This document shows positions 1 through 8,650 of a stretch of DNA of 64,000 nucleotides, in pieces (positions within the stretch are counted from its first letter, which is position 1; the number at the start of each line of letters is the position of its first letter). The DNA is from Solibaculum mannosilyticum (GTDB lineage: Bacteria > Bacillota > Clostridia > Oscillospirales > Acutalibacteraceae). A program made the position numbers and the translations under genes. The notes beneath the pieces are model-generated. The model did no database searches, had not been told where the DNA came from, and saw only the letters and a list, made by a program, of their open reading frames with translations. Where the stretch lies: the NCBI RefSeq assembly GCF_015140235.1, contig NZ_AP023321.1:124001-188000 (forward strand), in the 5' to 3' direction.

Positions 1-293
1 CCGTACCGCCTGCGGAACTCCTCTGTAAAGTCCGTGAGTACCTGCTGCGGCTCGTATTGCGTATAGATTTCGGGCAAGGCGATAATCAGTTCCCTTGCTT
101 CGATACATTTGCCCTCTGTGCCGCTGCGCTGAAACTCCTGCTGGCTTTCCCTTGCAAGGTTGCTCCAAAAGGTGCTGTCGGCGGTGCGGTAGGTGGCATA
201 GAGATTTTCCTGCCTTGCATGGCTTGTAATATACGATATTCGCCCTTTGACATTGGGCAGTTTTGACATCTGGATAAAACTGTGTCTCGGCAT
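1..293 (-). CDS. MobA/MobL-family relaxase, N-terminal part (cut by window edge)
   Basis: The minus-strand frame from the ATG at 291-293 stays open to the window edge, giving 97 codons with no stop. The protein begins MPRHSFIQMSKLPNVKG and continues with ISYITSHARQENLYATY, which I recognise as the typical start of MobA/MobL relaxases of Firmicutes mobilizable elements. These enzymes nick oriT and pilot the single strand during conjugative transfer. The catalytic part lies beyond the window. The neighbours (excisionase, regulator, integrase) fit an integrative mobilizable element, and the stacked hairpins just upstream (337-478) are a natural oriT candidate. Family assignment is fairly sure; subtype is not. 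Confidence 0.8.
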   Translation of the reverse strand, partial: MPRHSFIQMSKLPNVKGRISYITSHARQENLYATYRTADSTFWSNLARESQQEFQRSGTEGKCIEARELIIALPEIYTQYEPQQVLTDFTEEFRRRY

Positions 294-336
294 ACATCAT
301 CTCCGTTTTCTGTTGTCAAGGTGCGTCCTTTTTTTG

Positions 337-478
337 CAACCGTTTACGGTTGTGGCTGTCGCTGCGGCAGCGGTGACAGCCCCGTATCATACGCCGCAGG
401 CGGTTGATACGGAAGCCCCCTGCAAGGGCGAAATACCCGGAGTACAAATCGAAGATTTGTGCGAGGGGTGTATTTCGC
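337..478. other. Stacked inverted repeats upstream of relaxase; candidate oriT
   Basis: Four inverted repeats follow one another between the relaxase and the excisionase. They are CAACCG 337-342 with CGGTTG 347-352; GGCTGTC 354-360 with GACAGCC 375-381, enclosing GCTGC/GCAGC; GTATCA 384-389 with TGATAC 405-410; and GCGAAATAC 428-436 with GTATTTCGC 470-478, enclosing ACAAATC 444-450 and GATTTGT 454-460. No convincing gene covers 294-527. A structured non-coding block next to a relaxase start is typical of an oriT, but no nic site was recognised, so this is inference. Confidence 0.45.
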
Positions 479-527
479 TCTCAAACGCCGAGGGCTTAGG
501 GTTACTTTCCGAAAAGAGAATGGATGG

Positions 528-743
528 TCATTCCACTCTGCGGACATCATCGGGCTTCAGAAGATTTCTTCCCTGATTGACCGTCAGAAACCGTTCCAGC
601 GTGTCCCTGCGGATAATGGTCTTGCGCCCCACTTTGAGGACGGGCAGCTTTCCCCATTCCACCAGCTTCCGCATGGTGTTCCTGCCGATACCCGTACATT
701 CTGCGGCTTCCTCTATGGTAAGTCCCATTTTGACTGCGCTCAT
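528..743 (-). CDS. xis: Excisionase / small MerR-like HTH protein (Xis)
   Basis: This is a 71-residue protein of the HTH_17 (excisionase/MerR-like) type. The core is MGLTIEEAAECTGIGRNTMR followed by a wing-like KVGRKTIIRRDTLERFL. Such proteins bend DNA at the element ends and steer the integrase towards excision. A strong ribosome site (AAAGGAGG) precedes the ATG at 741-743, and a near-consensus promoter lies at 792-820. It is divergent from the regulator at 925 and shares its operator-like repeats. Its length and position beside a Tn916-type integrase support the assignment. Confidence 0.8.
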   Translation of the reverse strand: MSAVKMGLTIEEAAECTGIGRNTMRKLVEWGKLPVLKVGRKTIIRRDTLERFLTVNQGRNLLKPDDVRRVE

Positions 744-770
744 TCTATCAACCTCCTTTTAGAATACTCA

Positions 771-900
771 TTTTGCAACTACTGTTTTATCATTATACTT
801 ATTCTGCCATCTCTTGTCAACCTATTTTGCAACCATTCATAGTTTATTTACAACTTTCATTGAGATAAAGGTTGCAAAATAAGTATCGGCGTGTTATACT
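771..900. promoter_or_regulatory. Divergent xis/regulator promoters with repeated operator motif
   Basis: On the minus strand the xis promoter has TTGACA (complement of 815-820), 17 bp, then TATAAT (complement of 792-797). On the plus strand TTGCAA 872-877, 17 bp and TATACT 895-900 serve the regulator gene. The motif TTTTGCAAC occurs at 771-779 and within 823-834, and inverted within 870-881 (GGTTGCAAAATA). Copies flank the xis promoter and cover the regulator -35, as expected for binding by the neighbouring XRE protein. Promoter spacing is read directly; the repressor assignment is inferred. Confidence 0.65.
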
Positions 901-924
901 GATACCAGTCAGGAGGTGAACACC

Positions 925-1590
925 TTGAAAAAAGAAACCACATTCACCGCAAAACAGGTCGGTAGGAGGATTAAGGAACGCCGCACAGAGTTAAACATTA
1001 CCATGCCGGAACTTGGCAGGCGTGTAGGCGTGAACAAATCCACCATTCAGCGGTATGAAGCGGACGGAGTTGATCCGAAGCGCACAATGGTTATCAACGG
1101 TCTTGCGGAAGCGTTGCTCACAACTCCCGAATGGCTGACAGGTCTTTCCGATGATAAGGAATATGACACCTATACTCTTTGCCAGCGGGATATTGAGGAA
1201 CACATCAGGAAATATCTGGACACAGTTTCCTATACAGTAAAGGGCGAGCCGCACCAGCAGCTTCTCACGACATTTCTCGGCAAGATGGTTGACCTGTATA
1301 CGGTTATGACCTGCTACTTTGCTGATGCTATGGAGGAAGTTGACCGTGTGGCGGAGGACAAAGGGCTGAAAGAGTCTCTTGGACGGTACGCCATAGAGTC
1401 CGGGGCAATCATGGAACAGGTATACCGCAAGAAGATGGAAGTACCGATTGAGGATATGAAACGGTTTTTAGACGGGATTTTACATATCCACGATGAGGGG
1501 CGCACAAGAATGTCGATGGGCGCACTTTTCGGGATAGTGGAGGAAGCCGAAGAAAGGCTTTCCGAAAAAGAAAATTCCGTGGCACCTTGA
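925..1590 (+). CDS. Cro/C1-type (XRE) transcriptional regulator of the mobile element
   Basis: This 221-residue protein has an N-terminal helix-turn-helix domain, about residues 10-65 (VGRRIKERRTELNITMPELG, then GVNKSTIQRYEADG). The C-terminal part is long, alpha-helical and charged, and I do not recognise it. The TTG at 925 is preferred because AGGAGG at 911-916 sits 8 bp before it; the in-frame GTG at 916 overlaps that ribosome site. The gene is divergent from xis and followed by the integrase, so it probably represses excision genes through the TTTTGCAAC repeats at 771-881. No peptidase motif is visible, so relief of repression is unlikely to be by self-cleavage. Confidence 0.8.
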   Translation: MKKETTFTAKQVGRRIKERRTELNITMPELGRRVGVNKSTIQRYEADGVDPKRTMVINGLAEALLTTPEWLTGLSDDKEYDTYTLCQRDIEEHIRKYLDTVSYTVKGEPHQQLLTTFLGKMVDLYTVMTCYFADAMEEVDRVAEDKGLKESLGRYAIESGAIMEQVYRKKMEVPIEDMKRFLDGILHIHDEGRTRMSMGALFGIVEEAEERLSEKENSVAP

Positions 1591-1697
1591 CAAGTAAAGA
1601 CGCCAGTTGACTTTCACTGGCGGAAGTGACACAATTACTTTACGCACACCATATGTCACAGTCCCGATTGCCACGGATAGAAAGGAGTTTTTTATCT

Positions 1698-2996
1698 ATG
1701 GCAAAAGGTTCTGTAAGAAAGAAAGGCAAAAAGTGGTACGGACGCTTTTATATTGAAGATGAAAGCGGCAGAAAAGTGCAGAAAGAGTTTGCAGGCACAG
1801 AGAGCAAGGCGGAAACAGAAGCCATGCTCCGCAAAGCGATAGCGGACTATGAGGAAAAGCAGTTTGTCGGGAAAGCGGAAAACATCACGGTAGGCGATAT
1901 GCTGGATATGTGGGTAGAGGAAGAACTGAAACCCGGCAACTTAAGCAACGGGACGGTCATGTCCTATCAGGGAACGGTCAACCGTATCAAGCAATATCCC
2001 ATTGGCAAACGCAAGCTGAAAACCGTGACCGCCGACCATTTGCAGGCGTTCATTGATTTTCTGAGCTACGGTGGGACAAACCCGGACGGGACAACTTCAA
2101 AGCCCATGAGCAAAGGATATATGCTCCTGTTCTCGGCGGTGTTGCAAAATTCCTTCCGCTTTGCGGTTTTCCCGAAAAAACTGATTACCTTTAACCCTAT
2201 GCAGTATGTGAAGCTGAGGGGCAGGAAGCAGGAAACGGATATTTTCTCGGACAGTGAGGAAGATACTTCCAGTATTCCTACTATCACCCATGAACAGTTC
2301 CAAAAGCTGGAGGAATTTCTCAAGGCAAAAGATAATCCCGCCTTGCTGCCTGTGCAGATAGCGTACTACACGGGGCTTCGTATCGGGGAAGTATGCGGCT
2401 TGACTTGGCAGGATATTAACCTTGAGGAACAATATCTCACGGTACGCCGAAGCATGCGCTATAACGGAACAAGGCACACAACCGAAGTGGGAACGACAAA
2501 ACGGAGCAAAGTCCGCACCGTTGATTTCTGCGACACGCTGGCGGCAATCCTGCGGGCGGCGAGAACAGAACAGCGCAAAAACCGTTTCCGCTACGGGGAG
2601 TTTTATCACCTGAACTACTACAAAGAAGTAAAGGAAAAAGGGCGCACCTATTATGAGGTTTACAGCCTGCAAAGGACAGAGGAAGTCCCGGAGGATTACA
2701 AGGAAATCTCCTTTGTCTGCCTGAGAGCAGACGGGGCGTATGAAGCGCCGAGTACGGTAGGGATTATGTGCAGGGCGGCAAAGAAGAAAGTGAAAGGGCT
2801 TGAAGATTTCCATTTCCACACGCTCCGTCACACCTACACAAGCAATCTGCTTTCCGGCGGCGCAAAGCCGAAAGATGTGCAGGAACTTCTCGGACACTCC
2901 GATGTCAGTACCACAATGAACATCTACGCTCACTCTACAAGGGAAGCGAAGCGCACTTCCGCAAGGCTGCTGGATAAGGTGGTCGGCGGGGAATAA
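1698..2996 (+). CDS. int: Tyrosine recombinase / integrase (Tn916 Int-like)
   Basis: This 432-residue site-specific recombinase should integrate and excise the element. The order is an N-terminal arm-binding domain (starts MAKGSVRKKGKKWYGRFYIE), a core-binding SAM-like domain (about 60-170) and a C-terminal catalytic domain. Visible catalytic residues are Arg in TGLRIGEVCGLTW, the HTLRHTY box (HxxR), and LLGHSDVSTTMNIYAH with the GH pair and nucleophilic Tyr. The start at 1698 follows AAAGGAG. All catalytic residues are present, so it looks functional. It is the last element gene before chromosomal genes. Confidence 0.93.
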   Translation: MAKGSVRKKGKKWYGRFYIEDESGRKVQKEFAGTESKAETEAMLRKAIADYEEKQFVGKAENITVGDMLDMWVEEELKPGNLSNGTVMSYQGTVNRIKQYPIGKRKLKTVTADHLQAFIDFLSYGGTNPDGTTSKPMSKGYMLLFSAVLQNSFRFAVFPKKLITFNPMQYVKLRGRKQETDIFSDSEEDTSSIPTITHEQFQKLEEFLKAKDNPALLPVQIAYYTGLRIGEVCGLTWQDINLEEQYLTVRRSMRYNGTRHTTEVGTTKRSKVRTVDFCDTLAAILRAARTEQRKNRFRYGEFYHLNYYKEVKEKGRTYYEVYSLQRTEEVPEDYKEISFVCLRADGAYEAPSTVGIMCRAAKKKVKGLEDFHFHTLRHTYTSNLLSGGAKPKDVQELLGHSDVSTTMNIYAHSTREAKRTSARLLDKVVGGE

Positions 2997-3000
2997 AAAG

Positions 3001-3040
3001 TTGCCCTTGTTTCGGCTCGTAAGGGCAAAAACAAGGGCAA
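3001..3040. repeat. 12-bp perfect inverted repeat just after integrase
   Basis: TTGCCCTTGTTT (3001-3012) and AAACAAGGGCAA (3029-3040) form a perfect 12-bp stem with a 16-nt loop; the loop holds a further AAGGGCAA. There is no T-run. It begins 4 bp after the integrase stop and may belong to the element end (integrase or att region). The att core cannot be fixed without the other end. Confidence 0.45.
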
Positions 3041-3200
3041 ACAGATAAGGTTTGAATGAAAAACAGGCGTGAAGCCTTGAAAAATCAATGGTTTTTGAGG
3101 ATTAGATAGTTAAATCCTAATTTGACGTGGATGGGATAGACGAACACAAACCGGAGAACGGCGCAAAAGAGTAAACGCAAAAAGTTAATATACAGATAGT

Positions 3201-3237
3201 AAACCCTCTGTTTAACACAACAGAGGGTTTATTTTTT
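3201..3237 (+). terminator. Rho-independent terminator
   Basis: AAACCCTCTGTT 3201-3212 pairs perfectly with AACAGAGGGTTT 3219-3230 and is followed by ATTTTTT. It closes transcription from the integrase end. No gene lies between 2997 and 3462. Confidence 0.9.
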
Positions 3238-3324
3238 GGGGAGTATTTGATACGAAGTCGGAGTTCTGACACAGGAAGAACAAGAAAAACAAGAATAAAA
3301 TGCGACTAAATTGGGAAATATTGT

Positions 3325-3353
3325 TTGCCCCCATATACAATGCGTGGTATAAT
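3325..3353 (+). promoter_or_regulatory. Candidate promoter for the yfhO-csbB pair
   Basis: TTGCCC 3325-3330, a 17-bp spacer and TATAAT 3348-3353 lie about 110 bp upstream of the YfhO start. Confidence 0.55.
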
Positions 3354-3462
3354 AAATTCACTTGTGAGAAGTGGATGAGATTCGGTGTTTATGGGGATAT
3401 CACCGATCTATCCAAAACGGGTCAACCTATCAAAATATCTGAGAGTGAGAGGAGGAATAGAC

Positions 3463-6018
3463 ATGAAGGCTCCTTCTTCGCCCTTGTTACCTGCAAAAAG
3501 CCGATGTCTACGGACGTTTTTGCTGGCATTGGGCGCGTCCTGCATTGTCTTTCTACCCTTTATCATTGTGGATCAAGGGTATTTTCTCTATTACGGCGAC
3601 TTTAACGTCCAACAGATCCCCTTTTATCAGATGTGCCATGATGCCATTCGCGAGGGCAACATCTTTTGGAGCTGGACCACAGATCTGGGTGCAAATTTCA
3701 TCAGTTCCTACAGCTTCTATAATCTAGGCAGTCCCTTTTTCTGGCTGACCCTGCCCTTTCCCAGCGAGGTGGTGCCCTATCTGATGGCCCCCCTCTTGAT
3801 GCTCAAAACAGCGCTGGCCGCTACCACTTCCTACGCTTACATCGCCCGTTTTGTGCGCAATAAGGACTACGCCCTCATCGGCGGCCTTCTGTATGCTTTC
3901 TCCGGCTTTACTACCTACAACATCTTCTTTAACCATTTCCACGAACCCATTGTATTCTTCCCGTTGCTGCTCATCGGCTTGGAGGAATACATGACAAACG
4001 GCCGGCGGGGCGTTTTTGCCGCAGCGGTGTTTGTCAACTGTTTTGTCAATTACTTTTTCTTTGTGGGACAGGTGGTGTTTGTCATCATCTACTGGTTCTT
4101 CCGCCTGCTGGGCAAGGACTGGACCATCAATTTGAAAAAGTTCTTATGGCTGGCTTTTGAGGCTATATTGGGTGTGGCCATGAGTGCGGTACTGCTCATT
4201 CCTTCGGTGCTGACGGTACTTGCCAACCCCAGGACAAGCCAGTCCTTTCAAGGGCATTCGGCGCTTGTATACTCCTGGCCCCAGCGGTACGGCGCTATTT
4301 TGGAATGCTTTTTCTTCCCGCCGGATATCCCGGCCCGGCCTAATTTCTTCCCCGGCGCCGAGGCAAAATGGGCGTCCCTGGGCGCTTGGCTGCCCCTATT
4401 CTCCATGTGCGGCGTGTTTTCCTTCATGTCGGCAAAACGGGGGCATTGGCTCAAGCGCATCCTGATCACCCTCTTTATCATGGCCATGGTGCCTATTTTC
4501 AACAGCGCCTTCTTTGCCTTTAACTCGTCTTATTACGCACGCTGGTTCTATATGCTGGTTCTCATGATGGCCCTTGCCACGATGATGTCCCTGGAGGACA
4601 GGGAAGTAAACTATATGGTGGGCTTCAAGATAACGGCCGGCATTACCTTTGTTATCACCATTCTCATCGCTTTCCTGCCGGCCGAGGTGGAGGGCCGAGA
4701 GGCACAGAAATATGGGCTGATGGAATACCCTGTCCGATTTTGGATCTATGTGGCCATCGCCTTTGTCAGCCTGTTTCTCCTGTGGTGGCTGCTCAGGAAA
4801 TTCCGAAGGCAGCCCCGCCAGTTCGCAACGGCAGCTACGGCGGCAGTACTTTGCATCTCGGTGGTGTACTCGGTGTATTTTATCGCCTTAGGCAAGGTGG
4901 ACTTGAGTGAAACCCATGATTTCATCATCCCCTACGCCCTAAACGGCGGCGAGGATGTGGATCTGCCCGACGAGGACAATTATCGAATTGACTTTACCGA
5001 CGGGCGAAATCTTCCCTATGACAATCAGGCTATGTTCTGGCAAAGGCCGTCGATTCAGGCGTTCCACAGCGTGGTACCCGCCTCCATCATGGAGTTTTAT
5101 CCCACAGTAGGGGTGCAGAGAGATGTGGCCAGCCGTCCCGAACGGGAGGACTATTTACTGCGTCCGTTTTTGTCGGTGCGGTATCTCTTTGACCGGGAGC
5201 CGATGAGCCCCAATGATGACGACTACGATTATTACACTTATGTGGACTGGCAGAACGGCTATTACGTCTACGAAAACAAGAACTTTATCCCCATGGGCTT
5301 CTGTTACGACAGTTTTATCACCCGTTCGGAATACGATGCTATGACCGAACAGGAACGGCAGCGGGTTCTGCTGCACGCTGCGGTGGTGGAGGACTATGCC
5401 GCCCAGAAGTACGAGCGCACCATGACCCACTATGATACAGAGGAATGGCTGGATACCTCTGATCAAGCGATAGCAGAGGACTGCGCCGACCGTCGGGAAT
5501 ACTCCTGCGAAACGTTTGAAACAGACAATACAGGCTTTACCGCCACTATCACCCTGCCGGAGGATTCAGAAGGCAGGCTGTTGTTCTTCTCGGTGCCCTG
5601 GGAGGAGGGTTGGTCGGCGCAGGTCAACGGGGTTGACGCTGTCATTGAAAAGACCAACGTGGGCTTTATGGCGGTATGGTGTCCCCCGGGAGAGAGCACG
5701 ATCCGGTTTAACTATATGACTCCCGGTCTGCCGCTGGGCTTGATGATAACGGGCGTATCCTTTGCGGTCTTCCTGCTCTACTTCTTCGGCATGCGTGCGC
5801 TCAGCCGCCGTAAGGCGCGCCGTATAGCGGCCGTACAGCCCGAGGAGGAAATCCTCCGCCATACCAACGAGGATGAGGCCATTGAAACGTATTATCTCAA
5901 GGATTTATCCCTGATGTTCCCAGCCAAACCGCGTGAGGATCTCCCGCCGGGAGAACAGATCCATCCTTTGGGAGACAGGGGAAGCCATCCACCGCCTGAT
6001 AACGATCAAAACACGTGA
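3463..6018 (+). CDS. yfhO: YfhO-family multispanning membrane glycosyltransferase
   Basis: This 851-residue protein has an N-terminal membrane helix, a dozen or so further membrane segments up to about residue 500, a large extracytoplasmic domain, and a last membrane helix near 760-780 with a basic cytoplasmic tail. The layout and motifs such as GDFNVQQIPFY and FSGFTTYNIFFNHFHEP fit the YfhO family (about 860 residues in Bacillus). In Bacillus, YfhO works with CsbB and moves GlcNAc from undecaprenyl phosphate to lipoteichoic acid outside the membrane. A CsbB-like gene follows 22 bp later here, which supports the same type of job; the acceptor is unknown. The ATG at 3463 has AGGAGG 7 bp upstream. 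Confidence 0.82.
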   Translation: MKAPSSPLLPAKSRCLRTFLLALGASCIVFLPFIIVDQGYFLYYGDFNVQQIPFYQMCHDAIREGNIFWSWTTDLGANFISSYSFYNLGSPFFWLTLPFPSEVVPYLMAPLLMLKTALAATTSYAYIARFVRNKDYALIGGLLYAFSGFTTYNIFFNHFHEPIVFFPLLLIGLEEYMTNGRRGVFAAAVFVNCFVNYFFFVGQVVFVIIYWFFRLLGKDWTINLKKFLWLAFEAILGVAMSAVLLIPSVLTVLANPRTSQSFQGHSALVYSWPQRYGAILECFFFPPDIPARPNFFPGAEAKWASLGAWLPLFSMCGVFSFMSAKRGHWLKRILITLFIMAMVPIFNSAFFAFNSSYYARWFYMLVLMMALATMMSLEDREVNYMVGFKITAGITFVITILIAFLPAEVEGREAQKYGLMEYPVRFWIYVAIAFVSLFLLWWLLRKFRRQPRQFATAATAAVLCISVVYSVYFIALGKVDLSETHDFIIPYALNGGEDVDLPDEDNYRIDFTDGRNLPYDNQAMFWQRPSIQAFHSVVPASIMEFYPTVGVQRDVASRPEREDYLLRPFLSVRYLFDREPMSPNDDDYDYYTYVDWQNGYYVYENKNFIPMGFCYDSFITRSEYDAMTEQERQRVLLHAAVVEDYAAQKYERTMTHYDTEEWLDTSDQAIAEDCADRREYSCETFETDNTGFTATITLPEDSEGRLLFFSVPWEEGWSAQVNGVDAVIEKTNVGFMAVWCPPGESTIRFNYMTPGLPLGLMITGVSFAVFLLYFFGMRALSRRKARRIAAVQPEEEILRHTNEDEAIETYYLKDLSLMFPAKPREDLPPGEQIHPLGDRGSHPPPDNDQNT

Positions 6019-6040
6019 TAGATAAAGGATGTGTGTACTA

Positions 6041-6985
6041 TTGTCAACTGTATATTTGGTGGTACCCTGCTACAATGAGGAACAGGTGTTGCCGGAGACA
6101 GGCAAACGTCTCATTGAAAAGATGGAAGAACTGGTAAATCTGGGTCTGGCCGATGAGAAAAGCCGTATCCTGCTGGTCAACGACGGCAGCAAAGACAAGA
6201 CTTGGGATCTTATCACCGAACTTCACAAGCAGAACAAATACGTATGCGGCCTGAAACTATCCCGCAACCGGGGGCACCAAAATGCCGTTTTGGCTGGACT
6301 GATGACCGCCCGTCAGTACTGCGACTGCGCCATCTCTTTGGACGCCGATCTTCAAGACGATATCGACGTCATCAATCAGTTTTTGGAGAAGTTTAACGAA
6401 GGGTGCGACATTGTGTACGGCGTGCGCAACAAGCGGGATACCGATACCTTTTTCAAACGTTCCACCGCCCAGGGATTCTATAAGATTATGAATGCCCTGG
6501 GGGTAGAGGTGGTTTATAACCATGCCGACTACCGTCTTATGTCCAAGCGGGCGTTGGATGCCCTGTCGGAGTACAAAGAGGTCAATTTATTCCTGCGCGG
6601 CATTGTCCCCACCATCGGGTATAAGACGGCTACGGTATTTTACGACCGTCATGAACGGTTTGCCGGCGAATCCAAGTATCCGCTGAAGAAGATGCTGGCC
6701 CTTGCATTTGACGGCATCACATCCTTTTCGGTCAAGCCCATCCGCCTGATCTCAGGATTGGGGGTCATTATTGCCATTCTCAGCGTCATAGGGCTTTTGT
6801 ACGCTCTCATTTCCAAATTGGTGGGAATGGCTGTGTCGGGCTGGACGGCCATTGTGGCATCTATTTGGCTGTTGGGAGGCATCCAGCTTTTATGTCTGGG
6901 CGTATGCGGCGAATACATCGGAAAGATCTACAGTGAGGTCAAGGCGCGTCCTAAATACTTTATCGACGAGTTTTTACAGCAGTAA
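6041..6985 (+). CDS. csbB: CsbB/GtrB-type polyprenyl-phosphate glycosyltransferase (GT2)
   Basis: This 314-residue GT2 enzyme loads a sugar onto undecaprenyl phosphate on the cytoplasmic face. Visible motifs are VVPCYNEE near the N-terminus, VNDGSKDKTWD, LSRNRGHQNA, the metal-binding LDADLQDD, and FAGESKYPLKKM before two C-terminal membrane helices (about 225-290). Length and layout match GtrB/CsbB/YkcC. It pairs with yfhO upstream as in Bacillus: this protein makes the lipid-linked sugar and YfhO uses it. The TTG at 6041 is preferred over the ATG at 6029, which overlaps the ribosome site AAAGGA (6024-6029). Confidence 0.88.
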   Translation: MSTVYLVVPCYNEEQVLPETGKRLIEKMEELVNLGLADEKSRILLVNDGSKDKTWDLITELHKQNKYVCGLKLSRNRGHQNAVLAGLMTARQYCDCAISLDADLQDDIDVINQFLEKFNEGCDIVYGVRNKRDTDTFFKRSTAQGFYKIMNALGVEVVYNHADYRLMSKRALDALSEYKEVNLFLRGIVPTIGYKTATVFYDRHERFAGESKYPLKKMLALAFDGITSFSVKPIRLISGLGVIIAILSVIGLLYALISKLVGMAVSGWTAIVASIWLLGGIQLLCLGVCGEYIGKIYSEVKARPKYFIDEFLQQ

Positions 6986-6993
6986 AAAGGATA

Positions 6994-7047
6994 GCCCCCG
7001 TAAAGCCCTGCCCTCAGGACTTGCGGGGGTACGCTTTTTGCTTTTTT
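6994..7047 (+). terminator. Rho-independent terminator after csbB
   Basis: GCCCCCGTAAAG and CTTGCGGGGG form an imperfect G+C-rich stem, followed by CTTTTTGCTTTTTT. Confidence 0.75.
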
Positions 7048-7089
7048 GGCGTATAGACAATACATCATGAGAAAACTAGGAAATAGTTC

Positions 7090-7118
7090 TTGAAAATCAG
7101 AGGAAAAATTGAGATAAT
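7090..7118 (+). promoter_or_regulatory. Candidate promoter for glmU
   Basis: TTGAAA 7090-7095, a 17-bp spacer and GATAAT 7113-7118 lie about 70 bp ahead of the glmU start. Confidence 0.5.
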
Positions 7119-7187
7119 AACCACATTGGGATATTAGGTGAAGAGAAAAGGCCAGTGTCTGATCTGGGATAGAAAGGGGTCTGGAAT

Positions 7188-8579
7188 TTGGAACAGAATT
7201 GTGCTGTGATTTTGGCCGGCGGTGAAGGGAAACGGATGAAAGCCGATGGCCCGAAGGTATTGTGTGAAGTGCTGTTTAAGCCCATGCTGGACTGGGTGAT
7301 CGATGCAGTCCGAGGCGCGGGCGTTGAAGATATTTGTGTGGTCACGGGCCACAAGGGCCATTTGGTGGAGGAACATCTGTTGGTAAAGCAGCATCTGGAC
7401 GGCGCTTGCCAGACGGTGCTGCAAGAACCACGTCTGGGTACAGGGCATGCCGTCATGCAGGCATCCGATTTCATTGCCGACCACAAAGGGGGCAATGTGC
7501 TGGTGCTGTGCGGGGATGCCCCGCTCATGGACAGCAAAAATATCCGTGGGGCGCTGACGGCACATGAGACCGACGGCAATGCCGCTACCGTCATTTCAGC
7601 GAGATTGGAGCGTCCCACCGGCTACGGCCGCATCGTGCGGGACGATAACGACGGCACCGTCAACTCCATTGTGGAGGAAAAGGATGCAAGCGAAGCGGTG
7701 CGGGCCATCCGGGAGGTCAATTCCGGAGCGTATTGGTTCGCGGCCGATGAGCTGCTTGAAGTGCTGCCAAAGCTTACAAACGACAATAAGGCAGGGGAAT
7801 ACTATCTGACCGATACGTTAGCCCTGCTTCTGAAAAAGGGATGCCGGGTGGACGCCTTTGCCGCCGACACAGAGGATGTAGTATGCGGCGCCAATACCCG
7901 GTCGCAGCTTAACGGGCTGAATGGAAAGGCACGCCGCCGCATTTTGGAGAATCTGATGGACGAGGGTGTGGATATCCCCTGTACCGACGGCATTCTGGTA
8001 GGCCCGGATGTCACGGTAGGGGCCAATACTTGCCTGCTGCCGGGCACTATTTTGCGGGGCAAGACTGACATTGGGACAAATTGTGTCATCGGTCCCAACA
8101 GCCTGATCGAGGATAGCACGGTAGCAAATTACTGTCAGTTGAACGCTGTACAATGTTATCAGTCCACAGTAGGGGAAGGGGTCACGGCCGGACCGTTTGT
8201 ACACATCCGTCCGGGCACCAACCTGTCCGCCAGGGTCAAGATCGGCGATTTTGTGGAGATTAAGAATTCAAATATCGGAGAAGGCACCAAGGTCCCTCAT
8301 CTGACTTATGTAGGGGATTCCGATGTAGGCGCCGGCGTCAATTTCGGATGCGGCTGTGTCACGGTCAACTATGACGGCCAGGAGAAAAACCGTTGTACCG
8401 TAGGGGATCACTGCTTTATCGGTTGCAACACCAATCTTGTGGCACCCGTGACGGTGGGGGATTACGCCTATACGGCAGCCGGGTCCACCATTACCGAACC
8501 GGTTCCGGAAAACGCGTTGGGCATCGCCCGGGCCCGTCAGATCAATAAACCAGGCTGGGTGGAAAAAAAGAGGAAGTAA
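7188..8579 (+). CDS. glmU: Bifunctional GlmU: GlcNAc-1-P uridyltransferase / GlcN-1-P acetyltransferase
   Basis: This 463-residue cytoplasmic enzyme makes UDP-GlcNAc for peptidoglycan and teichoic acids. The N-terminal nucleotidyltransferase domain (about 1-230) has LAGGEGKRM, GPKVLCEV, GTGHAV and GEYYLTD. The C-terminal left-handed beta-helix (about 250-440) has FVHIRPGT, the catalytic-His segment KVPHLTYVGD (His near residue 371) and CVTVNYDG. Both halves are complete. The start is TTG with AAAGGGG 8 bp upstream. It is followed by prs, the usual Firmicutes order. GlmU products also feed the GlcNAc-type glycosylation suggested by the upstream csbB-yfhO pair (inference). Confidence 0.96.
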   Translation: MEQNCAVILAGGEGKRMKADGPKVLCEVLFKPMLDWVIDAVRGAGVEDICVVTGHKGHLVEEHLLVKQHLDGACQTVLQEPRLGTGHAVMQASDFIADHKGGNVLVLCGDAPLMDSKNIRGALTAHETDGNAATVISARLERPTGYGRIVRDDNDGTVNSIVEEKDASEAVRAIREVNSGAYWFAADELLEVLPKLTNDNKAGEYYLTDTLALLLKKGCRVDAFAADTEDVVCGANTRSQLNGLNGKARRRILENLMDEGVDIPCTDGILVGPDVTVGANTCLLPGTILRGKTDIGTNCVIGPNSLIEDSTVANYCQLNAVQCYQSTVGEGVTAGPFVHIRPGTNLSARVKIGDFVEIKNSNIGEGTKVPHLTYVGDSDVGAGVNFGCGCVTVNYDGQEKNRCTVGDHCFIGCNTNLVAPVTVGDYAYTAAGSTITEPVPENALGIARARQINKPGWVEKKRK

Positions 8580-8650
8580 TGCTTTAGGAGCGCTGGCAGC
8601 GGCTTCTGGAGCCTTGCCGGCGTCCCTGAGGAAAAGGGGGAACAGAAACA

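Noticed and set aside
3300-3605. Plus-strand 101-codon frame before yfhO
   Set aside because: Overlaps the yfhO promoter and its start, has no ribosome site, and reads out of frame with the recognised protein.
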